From assembly GCF_016785095.1 (NCBI RefSeq), contig NZ_JAEKJB010000006.1, positions 62,001 to 126,000 on the forward strand: a stretch of DNA of 64,000 nucleotides, written 5' to 3'. The number at the start of each line of letters is the position of its first letter. Positions within the stretch are counted from its first letter, which is position 1. The notes under the pieces are model-generated. The model saw only the letters and a list, made by a program, of their open reading frames with translations. It searched no databases and had not been told where the DNA came from. The stretch is from Alloalcanivorax marinus (GTDB lineage Bacteria; Pseudomonadota; Gammaproteobacteria; Pseudomonadales; Alcanivoracaceae). Made by a program: the position numbers and the translations under genes. Below, piece by piece: positions 10,525 to 20,118 of this stretch.

Positions 10525-12318
10525 ATGACCCCGACCCCCACCGCGCAAGCGCGGCAATGGCTCGACGCCTGGAACCATGCCCTGCGGGGCGATAACCCCG
10601 CGGACGCCGCCGGGCTGTTCGAGGACAACGGCTTCTGGCGAGACCTGGTGGCCTTCACCTGGAACCTGAAAACCGCCGAGGGCGTCGACCAACTGCGCGC
10701 CATGCTCGACGCCACGGTGGCCTCCACGGTGCCTTCCGACTGGGCCGTGGACGGCGAGGCCAGCGAGGCTGACGGCGTGGTCGAAGCCTGGATCACCTTT
10801 GAAACCCGGCTCGGTCGTGGCGAGGGCCATCTGCGCCTGCGCGATGGCAAGGCCTGGACCCTGCTCACCACGTTGAAGGAGCTGCGCGATTACCCGGAAC
10901 CACGGGGCAGCAACCGGCCCAAGGGCGCCCGCCATGGCGTGTTCAAGGAACGCCGCAGCTGGCTGGAGGAGCGCCAGGCGGAGCAGACGGAGCTGGGCTA
11001 CCGTCGCCAGCCCTACTGCGTGATCATCGGCGGCGGCCAGGGCGGCATCGGCCTGGCGGCGCGGCTGCGGCAACTGAACGTGCCCACCATCGTGGTGGAG
11101 AAGAACCCGCGCCCGGGGGATTCCTGGCGCAATCGCTACAAATCCCTGTGCCTGCATGACCCGGTCTGGTACGACCATCTGCCCTATCTGCCGTTTCCCG
11201 ATAACTGGCCGGTGTTTTCGCCCAAGGACAAGATCGGCGACTGGCTGGAGATGTACACCCGGATCATGGAGATCAACTACTGGGGCAGCAGCGAATGCAC
11301 CGGCGCCCACTATGACGAACAGGCCGGCGAATGGCGGGTGGAGGTGCGCTGCGACGGTGAAACCGTGACCCTGCGGCCCAAACAGCTGGTGCTGGCTACC
11401 GGGATGTCCGGCATGCCCAATGTGCCGGACATCCCGGGCATGGACAGCTTTGAAGGCGAGCAGCACCACTCCAGCCAGCACCCCGGCGGCGAAGGCTACG
11501 CTGGCAAGCGTTGCGTGGTGCTGGGCGCCAACAACTCCGCCCACGACATCTGCGCGGCGCTCTGGGAGCATGGCGCCGATGTCACCATGGTCCAGCGCTC
11601 CTCCACCCATGTGATCAAGTCCGCCACCCTGATGGATCTGGTGCTTGGCCCGCTGTATTCCGAGGAAGCGGTGGCCAGTGGCGTCACCACCGAACGGGCT
11701 GATCTGACCTTCGCGTCCATGCCCTACCGGGTGATGCCCGAGTTCCACATCCCGGTGTACCGCCAGGTGGCCGAGCGGGACGCGGATTTTTACCAGCGCT
11801 TGCGCGACGCCGGCTTCATGCTCGATTTCGGCGAGGACGGCTCCGGCCTGTTCATGAAGTATCTGCGCCGGGGCTCCGGTTACTACATCGACGTGGGCGC
11901 CTGTGACCTGGTGGCCAGCGGCGATATCAAGCTGCGCAGCGGCGTCGGCATCGAGCAAATCAACCCGCGCTCGGTGACCCTCACCGACGGCGTCGAGCTG
12001 CCCGCCGACCTGATCGTCTACGCCACCGGCTTCGGCTCCATGAACGGCTGGGCGGCCCGCATCATCTCCCAGGAGGTGGCCGACAAGGTGGGCAAGTGCT
12101 GGGGCATGGGTTCCGGCACCACCAAGGACCCGGGGCCCTGGGAGGGCGAGCTGCGCAACATGTGGAAGCCCACCGCCCAGCAGGGGCTCTGGTTTCACGG
12201 CGGCAACCTGCATCAGTCCCGGTTCTATTCCCACTTCCTGGCCCTGCAGCTCAAGGCGCGGATGGAAGGCCTGGAAACGCCGGTGTACGGGCGCCAGGAA
12301 GTACACCACCTGGCCTGA
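10525..12318 (+). CDS. Flavin-dependent monooxygenase with N-terminal SnoaL-like domain
   Basis: This is a 597-residue FAD/NADPH oxygenase. The first 130 residues look like a SnoaL/NTF2-type domain (ARQWLDAWNHALRGDNPADAAGLF). A class B flavin monooxygenase fold follows: the FAD site GGGQGGIG near residue 169, an FMO/BVMO-like fingerprint FEGEQHHSSQH, and an NADPH Rossmann motif near residue 332 (VVLGANNSAHD). The fingerprint ends in His, where Baeyer-Villiger enzymes have Trp-Pro/Asp, so N- or C-oxygenation of a small substrate is as likely as ester formation. ATG 10525 follows GAGGAGAA. The sigma-54 promoter and divergent activator point to inducible catabolism. The SDR gene downstream probably acts in the same pathway. 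The substrate is unknown. Confidence 0.85.
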   Translation: MTPTPTAQARQWLDAWNHALRGDNPADAAGLFEDNGFWRDLVAFTWNLKTAEGVDQLRAMLDATVASTVPSDWAVDGEASEADGVVEAWITFETRLGRGEGHLRLRDGKAWTLLTTLKELRDYPEPRGSNRPKGARHGVFKERRSWLEERQAEQTELGYRRQPYCVIIGGGQGGIGLAARLRQLNVPTIVVEKNPRPGDSWRNRYKSLCLHDPVWYDHLPYLPFPDNWPVFSPKDKIGDWLEMYTRIMEINYWGSSECTGAHYDEQAGEWRVEVRCDGETVTLRPKQLVLATGMSGMPNVPDIPGMDSFEGEQHHSSQHPGGEGYAGKRCVVLGANNSAHDICAALWEHGADVTMVQRSSTHVIKSATLMDLVLGPLYSEEAVASGVTTERADLTFASMPYRVMPEFHIPVYRQVAERDADFYQRLRDAGFMLDFGEDGSGLFMKYLRRGSGYYIDVGACDLVASGDIKLRSGVGIEQINPRSVTLTDGVELPADLIVYATGFGSMNGWAARIISQEVADKVGKCWGMGSGTTKDPGPWEGELRNMWKPTAQQGLWFHGGNLHQSRFYSHFLALQLKARMEGLETPVYGRQEVHHLA

Positions 12319-12408
12319 CGGCGCGACGCCAACTTCTTGACCTGGTGCAATGGCGGGCCGCGACGGCCCGCCTAGACTGGGTTCGGTATGTGCAAAAAGG
12401 AGAGCATC

Positions 12409-13185
12409 ATGGAACTGAAAGGACGAGTCGCTCTGGTCACCGGCGGTGGCCGGGGCATCGGGCAGGGCATAGCCCTGGCACTGGCGCGTGCCGGCGCCGA
12501 CGTGGCGGTGGCCGATCTGGACGCCGACATCGCCGCGCAAACCGCCGCCGAGGTGGAGGCCCTGGGCCGCCGCTCGCTGGCATTGCGGGTGGACGTCACC
12601 GACCCGGATTCCGTGGCCGCCATGGTGGCCGGCGTGCAGGATAAGCTGGGGCGCCTGGATATCGCGGTGAACAACGCCGGCATCATCAAGATCCAGTCCA
12701 TCGAGGAGATAAGCGCGGAGGACTTCGACGCCATTCTGGCGGTGAACACCAAGGGGGTGTTTTTGTGCACCCAGGCGGCGGTACGCGCCATGCGGCCCAA
12801 TGGCTGGGGGCGCATCATCAATGTGGCCTCGATCGCCGGCAAGACCGGCTTCCCGGATTTGTCCCATTATTCCGCCTCCAAGTTCGCGGTGATCGGTTTC
12901 ACCAACGCGGTGGCCAAGGAAGTGGCTCAGGAAGGCATCACCGTCAACGCCCTGTGTCCGGGCATCGTCGGTACCGGCATGTGGCGCGGCGACAACGGCC
13001 TGGCCGGTCGCTGGCGGGAAGAAGGGGAGAGCGAGGAAGCATCCTGGGAACGCCATCAGAAGACGCTGTTGCCCCAGGGCGTGGCGCAGACCCCGGAGGA
13101 CATGGGGCAGCTGGTGGTCTATCTGGCTTGCGCGGAGCACGTCACCGGGCAGGCAATCGCCGTGGACGGCGGCTGTACTCTGTAA
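12409..13185 (+). CDS. SDR-family NAD(P)-dependent oxidoreductase
   Basis: This is a 258-residue classical short-chain dehydrogenase. It has the cofactor motif TGGGRGIG, the NNAG motif and the catalytic Ser-Tyr-Lys set (NVASIAGKTG, then HYSASK). The acidic residue after strand 2 (ADLDADI) suggests NAD(H) preference. The layout resembles diacetyl/acetoin and 3-oxoacyl reductases but does not fix a substrate. The ATG at 12409 follows AAGGAGAGC; an upstream in-frame ATG at 12388 lacks such a site. It lies 90 bp after the monooxygenase gene in the same direction, so joint control by the sigma-54 promoter is plausible. A REP palindrome follows. Confidence 0.9.
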   Translation: MELKGRVALVTGGGRGIGQGIALALARAGADVAVADLDADIAAQTAAEVEALGRRSLALRVDVTDPDSVAAMVAGVQDKLGRLDIAVNNAGIIKIQSIEEISAEDFDAILAVNTKGVFLCTQAAVRAMRPNGWGRIINVASIAGKTGFPDLSHYSASKFAVIGFTNAVAKEVAQEGITVNALCPGIVGTGMWRGDNGLAGRWREEGESEEASWERHQKTLLPQGVAQTPEDMGQLVVYLACAEHVTGQAIAVDGGCTL

Positions 13186-13217
13186 CCCTGCCTGGAAACG
13201 AACTGTTGTAGGGCGGT

Positions 13218-13245
13218 GGTAGGAGCGGCTTCAGCCGCTCCTACC
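13218..13245. repeat. REP palindrome
   Basis: GTAGGAGCGG-CTTCAG-CCGCTCCTAC forms a nearly perfect hairpin between the SDR gene and the ompA-like gene. It is one of at least six loci in the window carrying this element family. Confidence 0.85.
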
Positions 13246-13257
13246 GTCTCTGCAAGG

Positions 13258-14337
13258 TCACTCCTTGAACTGCGGTTCCTTGTTTTCGCCCTCGACGATA
13301 ATGTCGGCGCGACGGTTTTTCTCGCGGCCTTCGGCGGTGTCATTGGGCGCCACCGGGCGGCTCTCGCCATAGCCCCGGGTTTCCACTTTATCCGGGTCGA
13401 TGCGGTACTCCTCGATCAACTGTTTCTTCACCGAGTCGGCGCGGCGTTCGGAGAGCCCCTGGTTGTACTGCTCGCTACCGATGCTGTCGGTGTGACCCTC
13501 GATGCGAATCTGGCCCTTGGCGCCTTCGCGGGATTGCTGCGCCGCGTCGCGGACTTCATCGCTGAACTGGCCACGCACGTCGGACTGGTCGAACTCGAAG
13601 TAAATGGTCTTGATGGTCTGCTCGTTCACCATCTTGTAGATCTGGCAGCCGTTGGCATCGACGCGGGCGTTGGGCGCGGTGCCAGGGCAGTCGTCGCGAT
13701 CGTCCGGCACGCCGTCGTTATCGCTGTCCGCCATGGAGATCACTTCCTCGGGCTGGTCATCCGCCTCGCGTCGTGCGTTTTCGCCCTCGCGCCCGCTGAC
13801 CGCGAACATCAGATTCAGGCCGGCGTACACCTGGCCTTGCCAGAATTCCCGGTCGAGGCTGTAGGCATGGCGGGTGCCCAGGTCCAGCAGCACATGCTTG
13901 AACAGGGCACGTTGAATGCCCAGCTCCACGCCGGCCAGGGTTTCGTCGTTGTCGTTGACTTCCTGCACGCCGGCGTTGATGCCGGTGTAGGGCTCGAAGC
14001 CCAGGAAGCTGGTGCCGTCGAAGTGGTGGCGCAGGCTGGCGTAGTAATCGATGACCTCGGATTCCCGGTCGGTGTACTTGTGGTCAACGTCGTCGTTTTT
14101 TTCGTACCAGGCTTGAACCGACCATTTCGGGCTGAAGCGCCAGCCGATCTGGCCGCCAGGGAATGCGGAGTCATCCAGGCCGTCGACGTCGCCGGTCACC
14201 TGATTGTCGTAGAAGAAATACTCGCTGACGTGGCCGCCGATGTAACCGTAGCGGTCGGGGACGTTTTCCCCCGCCTGGGCGGACACCGCGATGAACAACG
14301 GCGAAAGCACGGCGGCGGTCATTATGGACTTCTTCAT
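13258..14337 (-). CDS. OmpA/OprF-family outer-membrane protein
   Basis: This is a 359-residue outer-membrane protein. The signal peptide covers residues 1-22 (AVSAQA). An eight-strand beta-barrel region spans about 25-185. A calcium-binding TSP3-type linker follows (DSDNDGVPDDRDDCPGT), then a C-terminal OmpA peptidoglycan-binding domain (IYFEFDQSDVR, IEGHTDSIGSEQYNQGLSERRA). The family anchors the outer membrane to the wall and can form a slow porin. AAAGGAGC stands before the ATG. A likely promoter reads TTGCTC-N16-TATAGG on the minus strand near 14375-14405. The gene is monocistronic. Confidence 0.93.
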   Translation of the reverse strand: MKKSIMTAAVLSPLFIAVSAQAGENVPDRYGYIGGHVSEYFFYDNQVTGDVDGLDDSAFPGGQIGWRFSPKWSVQAWYEKNDDVDHKYTDRESEVIDYYASLRHHFDGTSFLGFEPYTGINAGVQEVNDNDETLAGVELGIQRALFKHVLLDLGTRHAYSLDREFWQGQVYAGLNLMFAVSGREGENARREADDQPEEVISMADSDNDGVPDDRDDCPGTAPNARVDANGCQIYKMVNEQTIKTIYFEFDQSDVRGQFSDEVRDAAQQSREGAKGQIRIEGHTDSIGSEQYNQGLSERRADSVKKQLIEEYRIDPDKVETRGYGESRPVAPNDTAEGREKNRRADIIVEGENKEPQFKE

Positions 14338-14473
14338 GGCAAGCTCCTTTGCAAAAACCGAATGCGGAATAGCCCTATATTAAAAGGGAAAACAGGAGCA
14401 ATTGGGTTGAAGAAACGTAAACAACGGGAAAATGTTGGTTTGTCTTTTTTTTATAAAATTATTTTTTTTTGTA

Positions 14474-14503
14474 AAAAAAGAAGGGCTTTTTATAAAAGCC
14501 GAA
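14474..14503 (-). terminator. Terminator downstream of recD
   Basis: On the minus strand, GGCTTTT-ATA-AAAAGCC (14484-14500) is followed by CTTCTTTTTTT. It lies about 95 bp beyond the recD stop, past a REP pair, and would end the recCBD transcript before the ompA-like promoter. The surrounding 14430-14500 stretch is strikingly AT-rich. Confidence 0.75.
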
Positions 14504-14530
14504 GGAGTGGCGGCCCCATCGGCGGCCATT

Positions 14531-14582
14531 TCGCGACTGAAGTCGCTCCTACAAGACGCGGTAGGAGCGACTTCAGTCGCGA
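14531..14582. repeat. Inverted pair of REP elements
   Basis: TCGCGACTGAAGTCGCTCC (from 14531) and its reverse complement (to 14582) face each other across a short spacer. The pair lies between recD and its terminator. Confidence 0.85.
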
Positions 14583-14597
14583 TAACGGCTGGCCGCT

Positions 14598-16520
14598 TCA
14601 GTCGAGCTTGCCGGCCAGGCCGGAAGCGCGCCAGGTGCGCCGGCGCACGGCCTGGTCGAGCACCGTGGGCGGGCCGTATTCCACCAGGGTGAAAGCACGC
14701 CGGGCACGGGTGGCGGCGGTGTAGATGAGCTCCCGGGTGAGCAGCGGGTGGGGCCGGTCCGGCAGCGCCAGCAGCACATGGTCGAACTCAGAGCCCTGGG
14801 ATTTGTGCACCGTCATGGCGTAGACCGTGTCCACCGCGTCCAGACGGCTGGGCAGCACCCAGCGTACCCGACCGTCCGGCAGTTGGAAGGCTACCCGCAG
14901 ACCGTCCGGGTGGGGCAGGGTCAGACCCACGTCGCCGTTCATCAGGCCCAGTTGATAGTCGTTGCGGGTCATCATCACCGGTCGGCCCGGGTACCAGTCG
15001 TGGTCGCCGGCCAGGCCGTCGCGGCGCAGATGGTCGGTGATCAGCCGGTTGAGCCGGTCGACGCCGAACGGGCCGCCGCGCAGGCCGCTGAGCAGTTGCT
15101 GGCCGGTGAGCCGTGCGAGCAGATCCCGGGCCCGCTGGTCGGCCGCTTCCGGGTCGGCGACCGGGTCGGCGGCGTCGGTCACCAGCGCCCTCAGGCCTTC
15201 GCCGTGGGCACCGCCATGCAGCAGAAGGGTGGCGAGTTCGCCGGGATCGTCGCCATGGCGGCGCTCCAGGGTGGCGTGGCCGTGGTCGAACACCCGCTTT
15301 ACCGCCGGCGCGTCGCCGGCGTTGATGGCGGTGGCCAGATCGCCGATGCCGGCGGCGTCCTGGAAGCGCCAGTTGCGGCGCAGCATGGCGGTCTGCTGGG
15401 CCAGGGCGCCGCCGTCGCCGGCCCAGGGCGACAGGTCGGCGCCGCTGGTGGCGCGGGCGTATTCCAGCGTCTCGGGGCGGTAGCGGCCCTGTTCGGCGTG
15501 GCGGCACAGATCCCCCATCACGGCGCCGGCCTCGACGCTGGCGAGCTGATCCTTGTCGCCGAGCAGGATCAACTTGCAGGCCGGTGGCAGGGCGTCCAGC
15601 AAGCTGGCCATCATGTCCATGTCGATCATGCTGGCCTCATCCACCACCACCAGGTCGGCATGCACCGGGTTGTGGCGGTGATGGCGGAAGTGGCGACTGT
15701 CCGGACGGGTGCCGAGCAGGCGGTGCAGGGTACTGACTTCGGTGGGGATGGCGTCGCGCACCGCCGGGTCCACGTCCAGGGCAAGTACCTGGCGCCCGAT
15801 GGATTCGGTGAGCCGGGCGGCGGCCTTGCCGGTGGGGGCCGCCAGCCGGATGCGCAGGCGCTTGCCCTGATCCATGGCGAGCCCCTGGAGCAGGCCCAGC
15901 AGGCGTACCACGGTGGTGGTCTTGCCGGTGCCGGGGCCGCCGGTGATCAGGGTCAGGCCGGCGCGGGCCGCCAGAGCGCAGGCCACTTGTTGCCAGTCCG
16001 GTTCGCCATCGGCGGGCGGCTCCGGGAACAGCGCGCGCACTCGCGGTGCCAACAGGTCTGGCGGCGGCGCGTTGTCGTCCAGGCGCGCGCGGATGCGCTC
16101 CGCCACGGCGTTTTCCTGGGCCCAGTGGCGGCGCAGGTAGAGGCGGCGACCGTCGAACATCAGCGGCGCGCAGGCACGCTCCGTGTCCTGTTCGGCGCCG
16201 CTGACCAGCGGGCTGGCGTCGAGCGGGAGGGCCCAGTCGGTTACCGCGTCGGGGAGCAGCCCGGCCAGTTCCGGGGGGCGGCCCTGGGGCCACAGCCGCG
16301 CTTCCAGTTCCGGTTCATGCAGGTCCAGGCACAGATGGCCGGCGGCCAGCTGGCCGCTGGTGAGCGCCGCCAGCAGCAGGGCCGCCGGTTCCGCCTCCGG
16401 TGCCTGGCGGTGCAGGAATTCCGCCACCGCCAGGTCCAGGTCGCGCAGCAGGCCCTGGTCACGGAGCGCCGCCAGGGCGTCGCGCCAGGCGGGCGCGGTA
16501 AACAGATCAGCCTGCATCAT
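14598..16520 (-). CDS. recD: Exodeoxyribonuclease V alpha subunit
   Basis: This is the fast 5'-3' helicase subunit of RecBCD, which processes double-strand breaks and degrades linear foreign DNA. It has 640 residues (E. coli RecD has 608). Walker A GGPGTGKTTT lies near residue 197; VVVDEASMIDMDMM (Walker B) and the C-terminal UvrD-like motif MTVHKSQGSEFDHVLL are present. Two ATG codons (16520, 16518-16515 region) are possible starts and both overlap the end of recB. It is the last gene of recC-recB-recD. Confidence 0.95.
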   Translation of the reverse strand: MMQADLFTAPAWRDALAALRDQGLLRDLDLAVAEFLHRQAPEAEPAALLLAALTSGQLAAGHLCLDLHEPELEARLWPQGRPPELAGLLPDAVTDWALPLDASPLVSGAEQDTERACAPLMFDGRRLYLRRHWAQENAVAERIRARLDDNAPPPDLLAPRVRALFPEPPADGEPDWQQVACALAARAGLTLITGGPGTGKTTTVVRLLGLLQGLAMDQGKRLRIRLAAPTGKAAARLTESIGRQVLALDVDPAVRDAIPTEVSTLHRLLGTRPDSRHFRHHRHNPVHADLVVVDEASMIDMDMMASLLDALPPACKLILLGDKDQLASVEAGAVMGDLCRHAEQGRYRPETLEYARATSGADLSPWAGDGGALAQQTAMLRRNWRFQDAAGIGDLATAINAGDAPAVKRVFDHGHATLERRHGDDPGELATLLLHGGAHGEGLRALVTDAADPVADPEAADQRARDLLARLTGQQLLSGLRGGPFGVDRLNRLITDHLRRDGLAGDHDWYPGRPVMMTRNDYQLGLMNGDVGLTLPHPDGLRVAFQLPDGRVRWVLPSRLDAVDTVYAMTVHKSQGSEFDHVLLALPDRPHPLLTRELIYTAATRARRAFTLVEYGPPTVLDQAVRRRTWRASGLAGKLD

Positions 16521-19500
16521 GGCCTCCGGGTACGAACAGTTCGTCCAGGGCGGTGATCAGCCCGGTGGCCGGGCGCTCGAACACGGCACCGGCGTCCGGG
16601 CCGTGGAGACCGCGCAGGAACACATAGACGGCGCCGCCCAGGTGCCGGTCCGGATGGTAGTGGTCGCCGAGCCGGCCACGCAATAAACGGTGCAGGGCCA
16701 GCAGGTAGAGGGCGTACTGCACCTCGTAGCGGCTCTCCAGGATCGCCGTGGTCATGGTGGCGCGGGTATAGGCGCGTTCGTCCGGGCCCAGCCAGTTGGA
16801 TTTGTAATCCAGCACGTAATAGCGGCCATCGTGCTCGAACACCAGGTCGATGAACCCCTTGAGCATGCCATTCAGGGTGTCCGCTTCCAGGCGCGGGCGC
16901 GGCACACCCGGGGCGATGTGCTCGCGGATCAGCCGGTCCAGGGCTTCCACCGAGACCCGGCGGGCCGGGAACAGGAACTCCATTTCCGGCACCGCCGTGG
17001 GCAGATCCGCGAGCGCCGCCCGGTCACCGCCCAGCTCGAAGGGCGTGCGCAATGCCGCCCGCCACCAGTCCTGGAGCATGTTCTGGTGATCCTGCCAATG
17101 GCGCGCCGCCAGACTTTCCTCCACGCGCCGGTCCAGTTCCTCCGGCGCCGCCAGGGTGGCGGCGAAGCCGTCGCGGCCGGCCTGTTCCAGCAGGTCGTGG
17201 AGCAGCAGGCCGGGCAGCGGCCCGCGCGGGAAGGCATGGATGCCCCGGGGCTCGATGTCGTCCGCCGCCGGCGCCGCCTCGCCATCGTGTTCCGCCAGCC
17301 GGTCGCCGCGCGGGTCCGAGGGTGCCAGGGTGTCGTCCTCCACCTGTTTGAGGGCGCTGTAACTGGCGATCCACCAGGTCTCCGCACGCCGGCCAGGGAA
17401 GCGGGCGGCGCCGCGCCAGGGCCGTTCCTGGTCGGCGGGGCGGTGCACGGTGTCGTTGTCCCGCGGCGGGGCGGTGACGCGCACGGCCTCGTCGGCCAGC
17501 GGCGCCAGGGCGGCGCTCAGGCCATTGTTGGCGACGCCGTCCGGGCCGAACAGCAGCCGGCCGATGGCGCTGCCTTCCAGTTGGTTGCGCTTGCCGTTGC
17601 CGCGCGCGTAGGGCGACAGCCCCAGCCAGCAGGCGTGGCGCGCCCGGGTCAGGGCCACGTAGAGCAGCCGCATGTCCTCGGCCAGGCGTTCCCGGTCCGC
17701 CAGGGCGCCGGCGGCCTCGTCCGGCTCCAGGTTGACCACCAGCTTGCCGTCCTGGTGATAGCGCAGCGGCGGCTTGCTGGTTTCCGCCGGGCGGAAGCCG
17801 CAGATGAAGGGCAGGAACACCAGCGGGTACTCCAGGCCCTTGGATTTATGAATGGTGATCACCCGCACCCGGTCGTCGTCGCTTTCCAGGCGCAGGATGC
17901 TGTCGTCGCCGCCGCGACCACCGTCTTCCACCGCCTCGCGCAGGTGGCGGATCAGCGCCTGCTCGCCGTCCAGCTGGCTGGCGGCCTGCTGCAGCAGTTC
18001 CGCCAGATGGAGCAGGTTGGTGAGCGACCGCTCGCCGTCCAGGGTCCGGCTGAGCCGCTCCGGCACCTGAAAATCCAGCAGCAAGCCGCGCAGCATGGGC
18101 AGCACGCCCTGGCGTTGCCACTGGTGCTTGTAGCCGTGGAAACGATCGACCATGGCTTCCCAGGCCCGTTCGTCCCGGTTGAGATGATCCAGAACCGGGT
18201 AAGGCTGGTCCAGGGTGGCGCAGGCCAGGGCGCCACGCACCCGGGCGTCCGCCTCCGGCGCCGCGCAGGCACTCAGCAGGCGCAGCAGGTCGGTGGCCTC
18301 CGGGGTGGCGAACACCGAGTCCTGATCGGACATATAGACGCTGCGCACCCGGCGCGCGGCCAAAGCCTGGCGGATCGCCGCCGCCTCGTTGCGGTCGCGC
18401 ACCAGCACGGCGATGTCCCGGGAGCGCAGCGCGGTGAGTTCGCGATCGCCCCGGCGGAAGCCGGTGCGGCCGGCCTCGGCGCCGTTGAGCAGCCGCGCGA
18501 TTTCGCCGGCGGCGCGTTGCGCCTGGCGGTGCCGGTAGGCGCCGCTGCTGACCGCCTTGTCGTCGTCTTCCACCCACAGGGTGAGGCCGGCCCGGGGCTC
18601 GCCATCGATTTCCAGATGCTCCTCGCGGCCCTTGGCGGTGACCGGCTGGAACGGAATCCGGCCGTCCATCAGGAACACATCCCCGGACAGCCGCTCGCCG
18701 TGTTCGAACAGGTTGTTCACCGCCGTGACCATGGCCTTGGTGGAGCGGTAGTTGCGATCCAGTGTGTGCTGGCTCTCGGTGTCGGCCCGGGCCGCCAGAT
18801 AGGTGTGCACGTCGGCGCCCCGGAACGCGTAGATGGCCTGTTTGGGATCACCGATCATGAACCAGCCGATGTCCGCCTGGCCGGCGTACAGGGTCGAGAA
18901 GATGCCGTACTGCACCGGGTCGGTGTCCTGGAATTCGTCGATCAGGGCCACCGGAAACTGGGCGCGGATCACCCGCGCCAGGCGTGGGCCGTTGGCCGGG
19001 TCCGCCAGAGCGTCGCGCAGCCGGGTGAGCATGTCATCGAAGCCCATGGTGGCGGTCTGGCGGCGCATGGTCGCCACCCGGTCCTCGATCCAGGCGGCGG
19101 CGTGCTCCAGCAGCGCGGCCCGGGGCAGGGCATTGTCCTGGCGGCTTTCCAGCACCCGCTGCAGGGCCTCGAAGCAGGCCAGCTCCGGCACCTGGTCCTG
19201 GCCGGCCTTGGTCACTTTCAGGCCGTCCAGGGAAAAGCGCTCCAGGGCCTTGAGATCGTCCCGGTGGGTGCCGGGGAAACCCTCCGCGTAACGGGCCAGG
19301 GCGTCGAGCATGGCGGGTACGGAGCCGGCCCGGTAGCTGTTGCCGTTGAGCCACTTGTTGTCCAGGGCTTCGCCGACCCAGGCGCGCAGAGCCGGCAACT
19401 CGGCGGCCAGGGTGGCGCGGGCCTGGTCCTCAAGCCGGCGCTGCGGCGCCACCGTGTCCAGCCAGTGGCGTACCGTGTCCGGCAGGCCGGCTTCGCCACG

Positions 19501-20118
19501 GGCATGCCCGAACAGGGGCCGGGCGGCGGCCAGCAGCGCCTCCGGGCCGTCCAGGCCGGCGCCGCGCAGCGCCGGCGCCGCGGCTGCCGGGAAGCGGGCG
19601 ATCACCGTGCGCCAGTAATCGCAGGCGGCGCGGAACTGCTCCTCGCTGGCATCCTCGTTGAGTTCCAGATTGAACAGGCTGCCGGAATCGAAGGCATGCT
19701 GTTTGAGCATGCGGTTGCAGAAGCCGTGGATGGTGTAAATGGCGGCTTCGTCCATCCATTGGGCGGCGGCGTCCAGGCGCCGGGCGGCGGCGGCGCGCTG
19801 CTCCGGGTCCGGGTAGTCGGCCAACAGCTCGTCGAGGATCGGGTCGGTGGCGACCGGGTCGTCGGCGAAGGCGCGGGCGGCCTCGGCGAGCCGGTCGCGG
19901 ATGCGTTCGCGCAGCTCCTCCGTGGCCGCCTCGGTAAAGGTCACCACCAGGATTTCCGGTGGCAACAGCGGGCGCGGGAACGCCGCCTCGCCGCCGTGGC
20001 CGAGTACCAGCCGCAGATACAGGGCGGCCAGGGTGAAGGTCTTGCCGGTGCCGGCGCTGGCCTCGATCAGGCGGGTGCCGTGCAGCGGGAAGGTCAGCGG
20101 CAGGGGGCGTTCGCTCAT
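16507..20118 (-). CDS. recB: Exodeoxyribonuclease V beta subunit
   Basis: This is the 3'-5' helicase and nuclease subunit of RecBCD, 1203 residues. The N-terminal UvrD-type motor has Walker A EASAGTGKTFT (about residues 18-28) and GDPKQAIYAFRGADVHTYL. The C-terminal nuclease domain keeps the active-site signature VLDYKSNWLG near residue 1100, with the Asp and Lys that ligate Mg2+ in E. coli RecB. The ATG at 20118 is chosen because it overlaps the recC stop (ATGA); the open frame upstream to 20553 is only the antisense shadow of recC. It overlaps recD by about 12 bp. Confidence 0.96.
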   Translation of the reverse strand: MSERPLPLTFPLHGTRLIEASAGTGKTFTLAALYLRLVLGHGGEAAFPRPLLPPEILVVTFTEAATEELRERIRDRLAEAARAFADDPVATDPILDELLADYPDPEQRAAAARRLDAAAQWMDEAAIYTIHGFCNRMLKQHAFDSGSLFNLELNEDASEEQFRAACDYWRTVIARFPAAAAPALRGAGLDGPEALLAAARPLFGHARGEAGLPDTVRHWLDTVAPQRRLEDQARATLAAELPALRAWVGEALDNKWLNGNSYRAGSVPAMLDALARYAEGFPGTHRDDLKALERFSLDGLKVTKAGQDQVPELACFEALQRVLESRQDNALPRAALLEHAAAWIEDRVATMRRQTATMGFDDMLTRLRDALADPANGPRLARVIRAQFPVALIDEFQDTDPVQYGIFSTLYAGQADIGWFMIGDPKQAIYAFRGADVHTYLAARADTESQHTLDRNYRSTKAMVTAVNNLFEHGERLSGDVFLMDGRIPFQPVTAKGREEHLEIDGEPRAGLTLWVEDDDKAVSSGAYRHRQAQRAAGEIARLLNGAEAGRTGFRRGDRELTALRSRDIAVLVRDRNEAAAIRQALAARRVRSVYMSDQDSVFATPEATDLLRLLSACAAPEADARVRGALACATLDQPYPVLDHLNRDERAWEAMVDRFHGYKHQWQRQGVLPMLRGLLLDFQVPERLSRTLDGERSLTNLLHLAELLQQAASQLDGEQALIRHLREAVEDGGRGGDDSILRLESDDDRVRVITIHKSKGLEYPLVFLPFICGFRPAETSKPPLRYHQDGKLVVNLEPDEAAGALADRERLAEDMRLLYVALTRARHACWLGLSPYARGNGKRNQLEGSAIGRLLFGPDGVANNGLSAALAPLADEAVRVTAPPRDNDTVHRPADQERPWRGAARFPGRRAETWWIASYSALKQVEDDTLAPSDPRGDRLAEHDGEAAPAADDIEPRGIHAFPRGPLPGLLLHDLLEQAGRDGFAATLAAPEELDRRVEESLAARHWQDHQNMLQDWWRAALRTPFELGGDRAALADLPTAVPEMEFLFPARRVSVEALDRLIREHIAPGVPRPRLEADTLNGMLKGFIDLVFEHDGRYYVLDYKSNWLGPDERAYTRATMTTAILESRYEVQYALYLLALHRLLRGRLGDHYHPDRHLGGAVYVFLRGLHGPDAGAVFERPATGLITALDELFVPGGHDAG

